Below, in pieces: positions 40,791 through 51,249 of a stretch of DNA of 64,000 bases (the stretch's first letter is position 1; each line of letters starts with the position of its first letter). The stretch comes from Solea solea. Its lineage: Eukaryota > Chordata > Actinopteri > Pleuronectiformes > Soleidae. The stretch is taken from assembly GCF_958295425.1 (NCBI RefSeq), contig NC_081152.1:23568015-23632014 (forward strand), in the 5' to 3' direction. Below the pieces are notes generated by a model. The model was not told where the DNA came from. It made no database searches and saw nothing but the letters and a program-made list of their open reading frames with translations. A program made the position numbers and the translations under genes.

Positions 40791-41525
40791 GAATATGACT
40801 TTTTATATGTCTGTGGCGAGAGTAAGGAGGAAACCTAACTAGGTAATAAATGTTGTTAAAGTTAAGGAGCCGACAACGCCACTTTGGGACTTTCACCCAA
40901 AGATTTATTTTATCCCAATTAAAGGACACGCAAGTAAGTTCTGTTAACTTGGTATTCTCTTCTATTATATTATTTACGGCTCTCCCCCATGCAGGACGCA
41001 TGCGCGGTGGGTGAAGGGAGTGGAGTAATGTAAACACGGTGTGGAGGTGCCAGTTCTGGTGGCGATGGCCACATGTTGAGTGAATAAAAGTTGAGTCAAA
41101 GAAATAAACGTCGTGTTTATTCAAGTAAGAGTGAACAAGTTCTACTCAAAAATGCAGGAGACGTGGTTCAAAATGTTAAAATATTGCACACTTTAATAAA
41201 TCGTTTAAAAGCACAATGTGTTCACTCAAACCGAAAAAAAAAATCTGTTCGGGCTTAGGCTTGTGGTGAAATGAAGCTAGTGAGAGGAGGAGTCTAAATT
41301 AAAAATACTCAAATCACCAGTTGATTTCTTGATGGTTTTTGTTTTAAACTGATCAATTATGTGGACCTATTAATGCAACCAAATCCCTAAAATTAAAAGG
41401 GAAATCACCCAAAGAACATAAAGACAGCCCTAATAAGTAACATTCATAGGAACATAATTAAAATAGCATTATTGTTTCACTGCAATGTATGTGAAATTCT
41501 CCATATTTTATCATTTGGCAGCCCT
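40791..41525. other. Unassigned, possible LTR-like sequence
   Basis: No gene. CTGTGGCGAGAGTAAGGAGG at 40812 and several AATAAA signals (about 41083 and 41103) hint at an old LTR, but no partner LTR or duplication was found. Confidence 0.3.
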
Positions 41526-41535
41526 AGTAGTAATG

Positions 41536-41571
<36 letters not shown>

Positions 41572-41605
41572 CCCTAGTAGTAATGTTATATATCATGTAT
41601 TTCAC
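41519..41605. repeat. (TA)n flanked by a duplicated GCCCTAGTAGTAATGTTATA
   Basis: GCCCTAGTAGTAATGTTATA occurs on both sides of a TA run (about 41521 and 41571), a small tandem duplication just upstream of the full-length LINE. Confidence 0.8.
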
Positions 41606-41607
41606 GC

Positions 41608-44600
41608 ATCAAGATGGCGCCGCGGATGGTTGCCTCGGTGTGTTGGTGCGCGTTGTTTTGTCTTGTTTTGTGTTTTAACTCCGTTTTTTGCGATTATACC
41701 CGGAGCTCTTTCACCAGAGAAGAGCTCATGAACATCAGGGTAACAACAGCAGCGGACTTATTTCCTACTTTTCTTCTCCCCACACTGGAAATTTTGGACA
41801 TTATGGTCAAAGGTGTGCTCACCTTCATTCACGCAGTGAAACGCCGGAGGAGAGGGAAACGGGCCGGTGCGCTCGTGCGTCTTCGCCAGCGCGGATTACG
41901 CACAGCACTACCGGGTATATTTCTCTCTAATGTGCGTTCACTGGCCAATAAACTGGATGAATTACAACTGCTGTTGGGGAAAAACAGGGACTTCTACTCA
42001 TCGGCTGTTTTGTGCTTCACGGAGACGTGGCTGTGTGGAATAATACCGGACTCTGCGCTGCAGCTGGCAGGCTTCCAACTCTACAGAGCGGACAGAGACA
42101 CGGAACTTTCCGGCAAAACCAAAGGTGGAGGAATCTGTTTTTACATCAACAGTGGCTGGTGCAACGACGTGACAGTGATCCAGCAGCACTGTTCTCCTGA
42201 CCTGGAATCTCTCATCATAAACTGCAAGCCTTTTTATTCACCCCGTGAGTTTGCTTCATTCATTCTGGTCGGTGTTTACATCCCACCGCACGCCAGCGTG
42301 CAGGAGGCACAGCGCATGCTCGCCGATCAGATACTGTGTGTGGAGCGGATCAACCCGGACTCTTTAGTTATTGTCCTAGGTGACTTTAACAAAGGAAACC
42401 TCACTCGCGAACTCCCCAAGTACAGACAATTTATTAAATGCCCGACCAGAGAGGAGAACATTCTGGATCACTGTTACACCACAGTCAGGGATGCTTATCA
42501 CGCCGTCCCCCGTGCTGCACTGGGACTCTCTGACCACGTCATGGTCCACCTGATTCCTGCTTACAGGCAGAAACTAAAACTCTGCAAACCTGTAGTGAGG
42601 ACATCAAAGAAGTGGACCAGTGAGGCTGTGGAGGATCTACAGGCGTGTTTGGACTCTACTGACTGGGATGTATTCAGGACTGCTACCAACAGTCTGGATG
42701 AGTACACAGAGGCTGTGACGTCATACATCAGCTTCTGTGAGGACTGCTGTGTTCCATCATGCACCAGGGTGAGTTACAACAACGACAAACCCTGGTTCAC
42801 AGCCAAGCTCAGAAGGTTAAGGTTGGATAAGGAAGAGGCCTTCAGGAGTGGTGACAAAGACAGACTTAAAGAGGCAAAGTACAAGTTTAGCAAGGCGGTG
42901 AAAGAAGCTAAACGACTGTACTCTGAGAAGCTCCAACACCAATTCTCAGCCAACGACTCTGCGTCTGTCTGGAAAGGGCTTAGGCAGATCACCAACTACA
43001 AGCCTAAAGCCCCCCACTCCTTTAACGACCAACGCCTAGCCAACGACCTGAACGAGTTCTACTGCCGCTTTGAAAGACAGAGGGACAGTCCTGCAACCAT
43101 CCCCCATAACACCTCCCAACACCCCCAGCTCCAGTGTTTCACCTCCACCTCCCCCACCTCAGCAAGGGCCTGGGCATCTCCACCAATGCCCACCTTAAAG
43201 GTCCCCCCCCCCTCCACCCCACCACCCACCTCAGTGTTGACTCTTTCCATCCACGAGAGGGACGTCAACAAACTCTTCAGGAAACAGAATCCCAGGAAAG
43301 CAGCTGGTCCGGATTCTGTCTCCCCATCCAGCTTGAAGCACTGCGCTGATCAGCTGTCTCCAGTGTTCACAGACATTTTCAACACCTCATTGGAGACATG
43401 TCACGTGCCAGCCTGCTTCAAGACCTCGACAATAATCCCTGTTCCCAAAAGGCCAAGGACCACAGGACTTAATGACTACAGACCCGTCGCCCTGACCTCT
43501 GTGGTTATGAAGTCCTTTGAGCGTCTTGTGCTTTCACACCTGAAAGCCATCACCAACCCCCTCCTGGACCCACTGCAGTTTGCCTACAGAGCCAACAGGT
43601 CTGTAGACGATGCAATTAATCTGGCCCTCCACCACATCCTCCAGCACCTGGACTCTGCAGGAACCTACGCCAGGATCCTGTTTGTGGATTTCAGCTCTGC
43701 CTTCAACACCATCATCCCGGCTCTGCTTCAGGAGAAGCTCTCCCAGCTGAGCGTGCCTGACTCCATCTGCAGGTGGATCACTGACTTCCTGTCTGACAGG
43801 AAGCAGCATGTGAAGCTGGGAACACATGTCTCCGAATCACAGGTCATCAGCACCGGATCCCCCCAGGGCTGCGTTCTTTCTCCTCTGCTCTTCTCCCTGT
43901 ACACAAACAGCTGCACCTCCAGTCACCAGTCCGTCAAGCTCCTGAAGTTCGCGGACGACACCACTCTCATCGGACTCATCTCTGATGGTGACGAGTCCGC
44001 CTACAGGTGGGAGGTTGAACAGCTGGTCACTTGGTGCAACCGTAACAACCTAGAGCTCAACGCTCTAAAGACAGTGGAGATGGTTGTGGACTTCAGGAAG
44101 AACTCAGCCTCACCTGCACCCATCAACCTCTGTGACTCCACAATTGACACTGTGGATTCCTTTCGCTTCCTGGGAACTATCATCTCCCAGGACCTCAAGT
44201 GGGAGCTGAACATCAGCTCTCTCATCAAAAAAGCCCAGCAGAGGATGTACTTCCTGCGGCAGCTGAAGAAATTCAACCTGCCAAAGACAATGATGGTGCA
44301 CTTCTACTCCTCCATCATTGAGTCCATCCTCACCTCCTCCATCACCATCTGGTACGCTGCTGCCACGGCCAAGGACAAGGGCAGACTGCAGCGTGTCATT
44401 CGGTCTGCAGAGAAGGTGATTGGCTGCAATCTTCCATCTCTCCAGGACCTGTTCGCCTCCAGAACTCTGAGGCGTGCAGGAAAGATTATGGCTGATCCCT
44501 CCCACCCCGGTCAGAAACTTTTTGAGTCACTCCCCTCTGGCAGGAGGCTGCGGTCCATCAGGACCAGAACCTCACGCCACAAGAACAGTTTTTTCCCGTC

Positions 44601-44966
44601 TGCTACTAGCCTTATCAACAAGGCCCGCAGCCCCCCCCTGACACTCTGACTCCTCACACTCCTCCTCTGCCTCTACATGTCACATTATCATTACATCTTT
44701 TTTATGCGTTACATTAAAGTCATTACTGTGAACTTTTGCACCTGGTGAATATTTCACTGTTACTCACTTCTGCCCAGCTGTACTGCTCTTTCTGTAGTGC
44801 TCTTTTCATCTTTTTAAGAAAACATTTATATACTGTGTATATTAAAATTAAAATTTTGTATGCTTGTTATGCACCAATGACACCAGAACAAATTCCTTGT
44901 ATGTGCAAATCGTACTTGGCAATAAAGCTCTTCTGATTCTGATTCTGATTCTGATTCTGATTCTGG
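41608..44966 (+). mobile_element. Full-length Rex1/Babar-like LINE
   Basis: The element begins with a short leader, AAGATGGCGCC, containing the ATG at 41614, and has one ORF of 1011 codons. A 3' untranslated region of about 310 bp follows, ending CAATAAAGCTCTTCTGATTC and a (GATTCT)n tail at about 44933-44965. LINEs of this group end in a microsatellite rather than poly(A). No stop or frameshift interrupts the ORF, so this copy may still be active. No clear target duplication was found, partly because the 5' flank is itself duplicated. Confidence 0.85.
41614..44649 (+). CDS. LINE ORF: endonuclease-reverse transcriptase, intact
   Basis: The 1011-aa protein nicks target DNA and copies the element's RNA onto it. 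The apurinic-endonuclease fold spans about residues 100-310: [14 protein letters not shown] (about 103), FTETWL (about 135, catalytic Glu), GDFNKGN (256) and LSDHVMVHL (305, catalytic His). Then come a basic coiled linker and the [18 protein letters not shown] (about 560), [20 protein letters not shown] (about 620), [12 protein letters not shown] (691, first Asp), [20 protein letters not shown] (747) and [10 protein letters not shown] (779, FADD). A hydrophobic stretch at 5-25 precedes it. There is no separate ORF1, as is normal for the group. All catalytic residues that I can check are present. Strong Rex1/Babar or L2 similarity; exact family not assigned. Confidence 0.9.
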   Translation: MAPRMVASVCWCALFCLVLCFNSVFCDYTRSSFTREELMNIRVTTAADLFPTFLLPTLEILDIMVKGVLTFIHAVKRRRRGKRAGALVRLRQRGLRTALPGIFLSNVRSLANKLDELQLLLGKNRDFYSSAVLCFTETWLCGIIPDSALQLAGFQLYRADRDTELSGKTKGGGICFYINSGWCNDVTVIQQHCSPDLESLIINCKPFYSPREFASFILVGVYIPPHASVQEAQRMLADQILCVERINPDSLVIVLGDFNKGNLTRELPKYRQFIKCPTREENILDHCYTTVRDAYHAVPRAALGLSDHVMVHLIPAYRQKLKLCKPVVRTSKKWTSEAVEDLQACLDSTDWDVFRTATNSLDEYTEAVTSYISFCEDCCVPSCTRVSYNNDKPWFTAKLRRLRLDKEEAFRSGDKDRLKEAKYKFSKAVKEAKRLYSEKLQHQFSANDSASVWKGLRQITNYKPKAPHSFNDQRLANDLNEFYCRFERQRDSPATIPHNTSQHPQLQCFTSTSPTSARAWASPPMPTLKVPPPSTPPPTSVLTLSIHERDVNKLFRKQNPRKAAGPDSVSPSSLKHCADQLSPVFTDIFNTSLETCHVPACFKTSTIIPVPKRPRTTGLNDYRPVALTSVVMKSFERLVLSHLKAITNPLLDPLQFAYRANRSVDDAINLALHHILQHLDSAGTYARILFVDFSSAFNTIIPALLQEKLSQLSVPDSICRWITDFLSDRKQHVKLGTHVSESQVISTGSPQGCVLSPLLFSLYTNSCTSSHQSVKLLKFADDTTLIGLISDGDESAYRWEVEQLVTWCNRNNLELNALKTVEMVVDFRKNSASPAPINLCDSTIDTVDSFRFLGTIISQDLKWELNISSLIKKAQQRMYFLRQLKKFNLPKTMMVHFYSSIIESILTSSITIWYAAATAKDKGRLQRVIRSAEKVIGCNLPSLQDLFASRTLRRAGKIMADPSHPGQKLFESLPSGRRLRSIRTRTSRHKNSFFPSATSLINKARSPPLTL

Positions 44967-45745
44967 GGTTAGAAAGTGATGTTCTTCACATTTATCAACT
45001 GAATGTTATGCAAATCGATGAGATAGCTTTCATTTATTTCCTGCATGGCCAATGGATATAATTGATATCATTTTCATTTAAGGCTGTCATTTTTACATGC
45101 TGTATTTGTGCTACTTCTGTATTTGGTCCCAGATGCTATGTGTTGAATTGTTCTATTTTCATCTTATTCTATGTAAAAAAATGTGCTATATAAAGTTGCC
45201 TTGCCTACATTTTTGATAATAATAGGCTACATTTAATCAAAGTATTTTACATGACTCATCACATTTATCATACAATTGATGGTAGATTATTACATGAAGA
45301 AATGCAATGTTGGTTATCATTCTATAGGAAATAATCATATGACAGATCTATTGATTATTTATCTAGAATCATTTAGCAAATCAAGCAATTCAATGGAGAC
45401 GAGGACCCCTATTACAGTAAGTGAATGCAGGTGACAGCAAATCAATCATCTATCTCCTATCAATCGGAGGCCCTAACCCTTGTTACATCAAAAGAATGAT
45501 GATCTCTTTAAATTTCCTTTTATTATATTTTTTTGCTAATTAGTTTAATTTTGTATTTATTTGTGTCTTATTTTTATTATATTTTATTTTGGTGATAATG
45601 TTCTTTAATGTACTTATATATAATATATAATTATTAGTATAAATCATTTCTTTAATACATTTTATTATATATTTTATGTTTATCATATTATTTTATCATT
45701 CCATGACAGTTGTGTGTCTCTGTTTCTGTCTATTGGACATTCTTT
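44967..45745. other. AT-rich spacer with a short LINE 3' end
   Basis: At 45165-45207, ATGTGCTATATAAAGTTGCC, then TTGCC, is the 3' terminus of an L2-type LINE (plus strand), related to the scrap at 11880-11932. The remainder is AT-rich with no feature that I can support. Confidence 0.5.
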
Positions 45746-45749
45746 GATC

Positions 45750-46060
45750 ATAGATGGTGCTAAGCTTCACTTTTAGCCTGCTACAGACCAGGTTTGCCCG
45801 GCAGCACAAGTTACCATGGTTACTTGGCTGGCATTCACATTAGCCACCTTGGTGGAACAGGGTTGAGGCTCAGATTGATGGAACGGAAACCTGAGCCACA
45901 GTTATGGCTTAGCCATGGTTGAGGCTTAGCCAGAGTCATAGTTTCCATGGTTACTGAGTTGGGGCTAATCTCAGCCTCTTTGATGGAACCAAACTCTCAC
46001 TCATATTATTTAAGCTTGGCTTTGCCTTTAGCCTGCTTGATGGAATACCCCCCAGGTTAT
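45750..46060. repeat. Interspersed repeat with GGCTTAGCCATGGTTGAGG words
   Basis: Repeated short words (GGCTTAGCC, GTTACCATGGTTAC and GTTTCCATGGTTACTGAG) and the end TGATGGAATACCCCCC are shared with a common teleost non-autonomous DNA element. Terminal repeats could not be delimited. Confidence 0.5.
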
Positions 46061-46065
46061 GTGAC

Positions 46066-46096
46066 AGGCACACACACACACACACACACACACACA
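46066..46096. repeat. (CA)n microsatellite
   Basis: CACACACACA run of about 30 bp. Confidence 0.95.
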
Positions 46097-46227
46097 GTGA
46101 ATACCCAAATCCCAGGGGACACAGCACGCAGGAAAAACGGACACCTCCACCCAGGTCACCAGCACCACCACCAGCCTTAGCACTAAAAACAAGATACAGA
46201 AATTAATTACATGAATAAACTCAGGAT

Positions 46228-46262
46228 TATAATAATAATAATAATAACAATAATAATAATAA
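46228..46262. repeat. (AAT)n microsatellite
   Basis: ATAATAATAATA run with one AAC interruption. Confidence 0.9.
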
Positions 46263-46900
46263 GACTGGGCAAATTATGTTCAAACTAAACAAAATATAAA
46301 TTGCCCAGAAAAAGAAAAAAACAAAGAAAATACCACGAATAACTCAAAGAAAAAAACCAAATCAAACACACAATAAACTGGGCAAATTATACTACCAAAA
46401 CTAATTTACATATAATTCCCCAGAATAATTAAAGAAAATAATAAACATACAACACTATATAAAGCACTTAAATAATATGCCCTAAAAATGTATGTCACAC
46501 AGCAGTTAATGAAATCAAAATAACCAAAATCAATCTCAGAAATCGAAACAAGCAAAAAGGGCAGGTGAAATAACAAAATCAAATTAATAAACAAAATCAA
46601 AATGAACCTAAACTAAGACATCAAAATAAAACGGCAAGCGCACACAATGCCGCGACACAGCCGCAAGACAGCGGCAACGGGAGAAGCCGTGAAGCGAAAC
46701 AGAATGACGTCAAGGCAGAGCAGAATCAGATTGAGACAAAGCAGCAGGGTACAGCTGATCGTGATGTCATCCAGTTCACGTTTTAATCAGCCAGGTGGCC
46801 AATATTTATCTAAAAAATATACAAATTAGCACTTATATTATGGCGCTAAAACAATATTTTAGATGCGTTAGATGTGTTAGCCGTGAGGCACCAAGCAGTA
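46263..46900. other. A-rich spacer, nothing recognised
   Basis: A-rich on the plus strand. Frame 46647-46829 (60 codons, R/S-rich) has no features and is not called. Confidence 0.35.
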
Positions 46901-46954
46901 TGATGCAGAGAGGGAGAGGACACTTACCGCCGCAAGCTGGAGAGACAGCGCACC

Positions 46955-47307
46955 TTGAGCGTGGCGTGTAAGCTCGCGGTCGACTTGGGATGTATGTGTG
47001 TTATGTGGCGTTGGCAAAGAAAGGGAACCTGGAGCAGCATTTTAAAACAGTACACGGGAGCTATGAGAGGGATTTCACTACAAAAACACCTTTACGTGCC
47101 ACGAAAGTCACAGCTTGTCGCACAGCAGTCAATCTTCACCAAGCCGAAGACCCAGGGTAACGCCGCAACTATTGCTTCCTATCGCGTGAGTCACGTTCTT
47201 GCTAAGCACAAGAAGCCATTCAAGGACGACGATATGGTGAAGGAAGCCTTTCTCGAGGCAGCAGATAGCCTTTTTGCCGACTTTAAAAATAAAACGGAGA
47301 TCGTGAA
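46955..47307 (+). pseudogene. hAT-Charlie transposase N-terminal fragment
   Basis: Plus-strand frame with KTQGNAATIASYRVSHVLAK, HKKPFKDDDMVKEAFLEAAD and a following helical stretch. This is the segment after the BED finger in hAT-Charlie/GTF2IRD2-type transposases (AxxRVSxxLAKxKKPF). Frame 46955-47416 then runs into the AG-rich array at about 47307, so codons after TEIVK are repeat translation. The BED finger and catalytic core are missing. Confidence 0.72.
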
Positions 47308-47377
47308 GAGAGAGAGAGAGACAGGCAAGCAGAAGCAGAGACAGAGAAGCAGAGGCAGAGAGAGAGACAGAGAGAGA
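47307..47377. repeat. AG-rich minisatellite, array 1
   Basis: (AG)n with interruptions ACAGGCAAGCAGAAGCAGAG. Related to arrays 2 and 3, which share ACAGGCAGAGAAGCAGAGGC. It borders the 3' end of the first Tx1 LINE. Confidence 0.85.
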
Positions 47378-47784
47378 TTTAGATTTTTAAACTTCTTTAT
47401 TTGCTCAAAAACATGAACAATAACAAAAATGCGTTGTGTTCTGCACTTAAAACTAAAATCATGGAGAAATAAAAAGTAAACATATGAAAGAAAAGAAAAA
47501 AACTCCATTTAACTCAGACTGTTGCAGAAAGATAATTGTCCATCACTCACACAACACAACACGTCTTTTACTCCCCATATTTCTAAAAACTCTTCTGTGT
47601 TGTTTGTTGAGTGGAAGAAAACAAAGTCAGTCTTTATCCTGGTTTTTAACATTCTAACATAAATTTGCTGACAGTCAACATCAAGCGAGTTTTCCACTTT
47701 GTTCCTCCTTGAAACATAAATTGCCAGTTTTGCTTGACCAAATAAAAAGTTCAGCAGTGTCAACTGCTGAACTTTTTAACCTTT

Positions 47785-49330
47785 TTAACCTTGTTTAACC
47801 TTGTTTTTCCTCGTGTATTTAAAACCTAAAACAAAAACACAAGAGGAAAAAGTCTCAGTGAATAAAGAGAACAAGTGAGACAGGAAGTGGAACAAAGGAG
47901 TTAATCTGACACAGTGCAGGAAACAGTGGAAGACAGTTTCTCTCTGTGGACAGAAAGGACACGTGTCTGTGACATTAGGGTTGACGATGGAGATGAAGGT
48001 GTTCACTGCTACAGCAGCATGAAGAACCCTCCACTGTAAGTCTGCTGCTTTTTTAGTTAACGGGGGTTTGTACAGTGAGCTCCACTCTGGCCTTAGATCC
48101 TCTGTGAGGGACAGGTGATGTCTCCATGGAGTGTCCACTCGGTCTCTCAGTCTACTCTGGTTTAAAACCTTCACCATCACATAATACATGACCTTCCCTG
48201 TTACACACAGCAGTTGTCCGTCAGCAGATCTCAGAGAGTGCATCAGCCTCCTCTGTCCACTCCTACGCTCCAACCCAAAGAAAAAGTGGGACGGAGCGTC
48301 CATCCTGGCAACTTTGTTGAAGCGAGACCGCACGAGAGCACATTGAGCGTGGACGCCCAGCAGGTCTGACAGAGCTGATCGTTTTTCTTTGAGAACTCTA
48401 AACTGTTCTCGATCTCCTGTGGAGTCTGCTGAACCCTGCAGCTCCACCACTTCTCTCTCCAGATCTTTCATAGACCTGGTCAAGTCTCTGGTGACATTGA
48501 GAGTGAACTGTAAGCAGAGCTGTTTGATTTGGACTTTTCCAACGTCCCACCACTGCTGTAACGAGCTGTACTCGGACTTGGTTTGTCTAAAATAAAACCA
48601 AAAATACGAGAGTGCATTTCTAAAACTGTTGTCTGACAGCAGTGCGGTGTTAAAATGCCAGTATGCACTCTTACATTTGATGTTTTTAATAAAAACCTTA
48701 AAGTGCACAAGGGAGTGGTCAGAGAAACCGACAGGACAGATAAAACAACTCTTAAAAACACTGACATGGTGTTTATAACAATAAAAACGATCGAGTCTGG
48801 CCAACGACAGCAGGTTGTCTCTGCAGCGAGCCCAGGTGTACTGACGCTGGTTCTTATGGATCGACCTCCACACGTCACAGAGCTCAAAGGTCTCTATTAT
48901 TTTTGTTAGACACTTTTTTGAAGCAGCGTTTGGTTCTAAGTGATTCCTGTCTAAAGCAGGGTTCACTGTACAATTAAAATCCCCTCCTAAAAACAGATGT
49001 GTGTCATCATGACAGTTAAAAAGAGACGATTTCAAAGTATCTAAAAACATAATTCTTTCTCCTGCAAGAACAGGAGCGTATACTTTCTTAAAAAACATTT
49101 TAGTTCTCTCAAACTCTGCTGTGATTTTTAAAAGTCGTCCAGGGACGATTTCATCTGCAGAGTAAGAAGAGGGGCCGAAATCTCTAGAAAAGAGAATCCC
49201 GACCCCCCCATTGTTGCTGTCTTTGTGGCTTAAGACCACCTCCCCATTCCACTCCCTCCTCCAGTCACACTCATTGTCTGAGGTGCTGTGCGTTTCTTGG
49301 AGGAAAATAACATTTAGCTTCTTAGTCTGG
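47785..49330 (-). pseudogene. Tx1 copy A ORF2 with in-frame RT deletion
   Basis: The frame 47785-49239 gives 484 residues. It starts inside the endonuclease (HKDSNNGGVGILFSRDFGPS; GGDFNCTVNPALDRNHL; GFSDHSLVHFKVF). At about 48208, after RSADGQLL, it jumps to CVTGKVMYYVMVKVLNQSRL, which in copy B lies about 680 residues further. The RT domain is thus gone, while the frame is kept and the C-terminal knuckle CPFCPQRETVFHCFLHC remains. Upstream, a nonsense codon (VKRA then TAA at about 49345) removes the start. A short endonuclease-only protein without RT could be made only from an internal start. Confidence 0.82.
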
Positions 49331-49491
49331 ATGAGCGTGAATAGTTAAGCTCTCTTCACGTCTTCTCGTGCACCTTTAATATTTAAAGATCCCAGCTTTA
49401 ACTCTTAACTATAACTCTTTTAACTATAAAAGCTGCATCCAGACAAAATCACACTCAGCAAACTAAAAAAAGAAAAAACAAACTCACTCAT

Positions 49492-50487
49492 TCATTCTTC
49501 TCTTTCTCCCATAGAATCATCGTTAAACACTTTGTCTTGATCCAGAGCACCCTCTGCCACAGCAGGTCTCTGTCTGTCCTCTGAGTACAGAGGACTCAGC
49601 CTGTCCACTCTGGACACTCTCCTCACCAATCTGCCCACTGTCCTGTGTGTGTGCTGTGTTACACTGTGCCTCCGTCCTTGGTCCGGTGTGTGTGTCTGCG
49701 ATGCGTGTGTGTGCGATGTTTGTGTCTCTGTCTCAGGTGTGTGTATCTGCGGTCCCTGTGTGTGTGTCTCGGATGTGTGTGTCTGCGGTGCCTGTGTGTG
49801 CAGTGTGTGTGTCTCAGGTGTGTGTGTTGTGCGAGGACCGTCGGCTCTGAGCGGCGGCAGCAGCAGGGTCAGGCCGATGATCACCTGCTCTTCTCGGGCA
49901 TGAGCGGACCAAGTGCCCCTCTGCCCCGCAACCAAAGCACCAGAGAGAATCTGACGTGACGTGAACTGTATAATTGTAATCATCTACTCTCAACTTCAGA
50001 GCCAGATTTAACTCGGATCTGTTGTCTTTGAGTATCATAAACACCTGTCTCCTGAAAGACACGACGTGCTTCAGGAGAGCAGATTTACAGCCCAACGGAA
50101 TCATCTTTATCGCGGACACGAGTTTCCCGTGCCGCGACAGTTCCTTCATTAGAGCCTCGTTGCTCAGAAACGGCGGAACATTTGAAATGATGATCTTACC
50201 AGAGGTAACACCTGCACCAGTGAATCGTCCACCACCACACCACTCTCAACCAGTCCATTAACTTTATCAGTGCTGTCCAAAAAAATTACGACAGCACTGT
50301 TCATTCTTGAGGCAGATTTAACTCTGCCGTAGCCCACAACTGCACCCACAGCCAGGCCACACGCCTCTACTGACACGCCGACACCCGGACACGTGTGTCG
50401 GCGAGTCAGCTTCTCCAACCCGGAGACTACAGGTGCTGCCAGTACCTGCCCGGCTGCAGCGCCGGCGGCAGCTACCGCTAAACACAA
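49492..50487 (-). pseudogene. Tx1 copy A ORF1, frameshifted
   Basis: Frame 50487-50164 holds the N-terminal part (GLEKLTRRH, AVVGYGRVKSASRMNSAVVI), then loses about 10 bases near 50200. Frame 50149-49814 continues MKELSRHGKLVSAIKMIPLG and the knuckle CFGCGAEGHLVRSC. A further shift leads to the repeat-rich tail THTPETHTLHTQAPQ (49492-49983). The intact partner is at 55197-56591. Confidence 0.8.
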
Positions 50488-50656
50488 ATAACTCTACAAC
50501 TATGAAGTGTAAACAAATCAAAATCAGTGGTCACAAAAGAAAAACTAACTAAAACTACCAAGCAGCAAAAAAGAAGAGTAGAAAGAGTTTTAGAAAAGTT
50601 AGAAATGCACTCACCCTAACCACGCTCTCAGCCACGCTCACTCCCACCATTCACTC

Positions 50657-50782
50657 AGAGAGACAGAGAGAGAGAGAGAGAGACAGGCAGAGAAGCAGAG
50701 GCAGAGAGAGAGAGAGAGAGAGACAGGCAGAGAAGCAGAGGCAGAGAGAGAGAGAGAGAGAGAGAGACAGGCAGAGAAGCAG

Positions 50783-50821
<39 letters not shown>

Positions 50822-50832
50822 CAGATTAGCAG

Positions 50833-50871
<39 letters not shown>

Positions 50872-50950
50872 CAGAGAAGCAGAGGCAGAGAGAGAGAGAG
50901 AGACAGGCAGAGAAGCAGAGGCAGAGAGAGAGAGAGAGACAGGCAGAGAA

Positions 50951-50991
<41 letters not shown>

Positions 50992-51042
50992 CAGAGAAGC
51001 AGAGGCAGAGAGAGAGAGAGAGACAGGTAGAGACAGAGAGAG
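50657..51042. repeat. AG-rich minisatellite, array 2
   Basis: (AG)n tracts separated by ACAGGCAGAGAAGCAGAGGC, nine or ten times, unit length varying with the AG run. It lies between the two Tx1 copies, touching copy A's 5' end and copy B's 3' end. Confidence 0.95.
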
Positions 51043-51249
51043 ATTTTTTGATTTTTAAAACTTCTTTATTTGCTCAGAAACATGAACAATAACAAAAATT
51101 AGTTGTGTTCTGCACTTAAACTTAGACCATGGAGAGATAAAGTAAAAAATACGAAAGAAAAGAAAAAAACTCCATTTAACTTAGACTGTTGCAGAAAGAC
51201 AATTTTCCATCATTCACACAACACAACACGTCTTTCACTCCCCATGTTT

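Larger units (their letters stand above)
47378..50656 (-). mobile_element. Tx1-clade LINE copy A, deleted and mutated
   Basis: Minus-strand Tx1 element with both ends present: the 5' end (CTGAGTGAATGGTGGGAGTG) at 50656 and the 3' end at about 47378. Relative to copy B it lacks about 2.0 kb of ORF2 and has a stop in the endonuclease and a frameshift in ORF1. Both ends abut AG-rich arrays. At 3.3 kb it is inactive. Confidence 0.9.
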
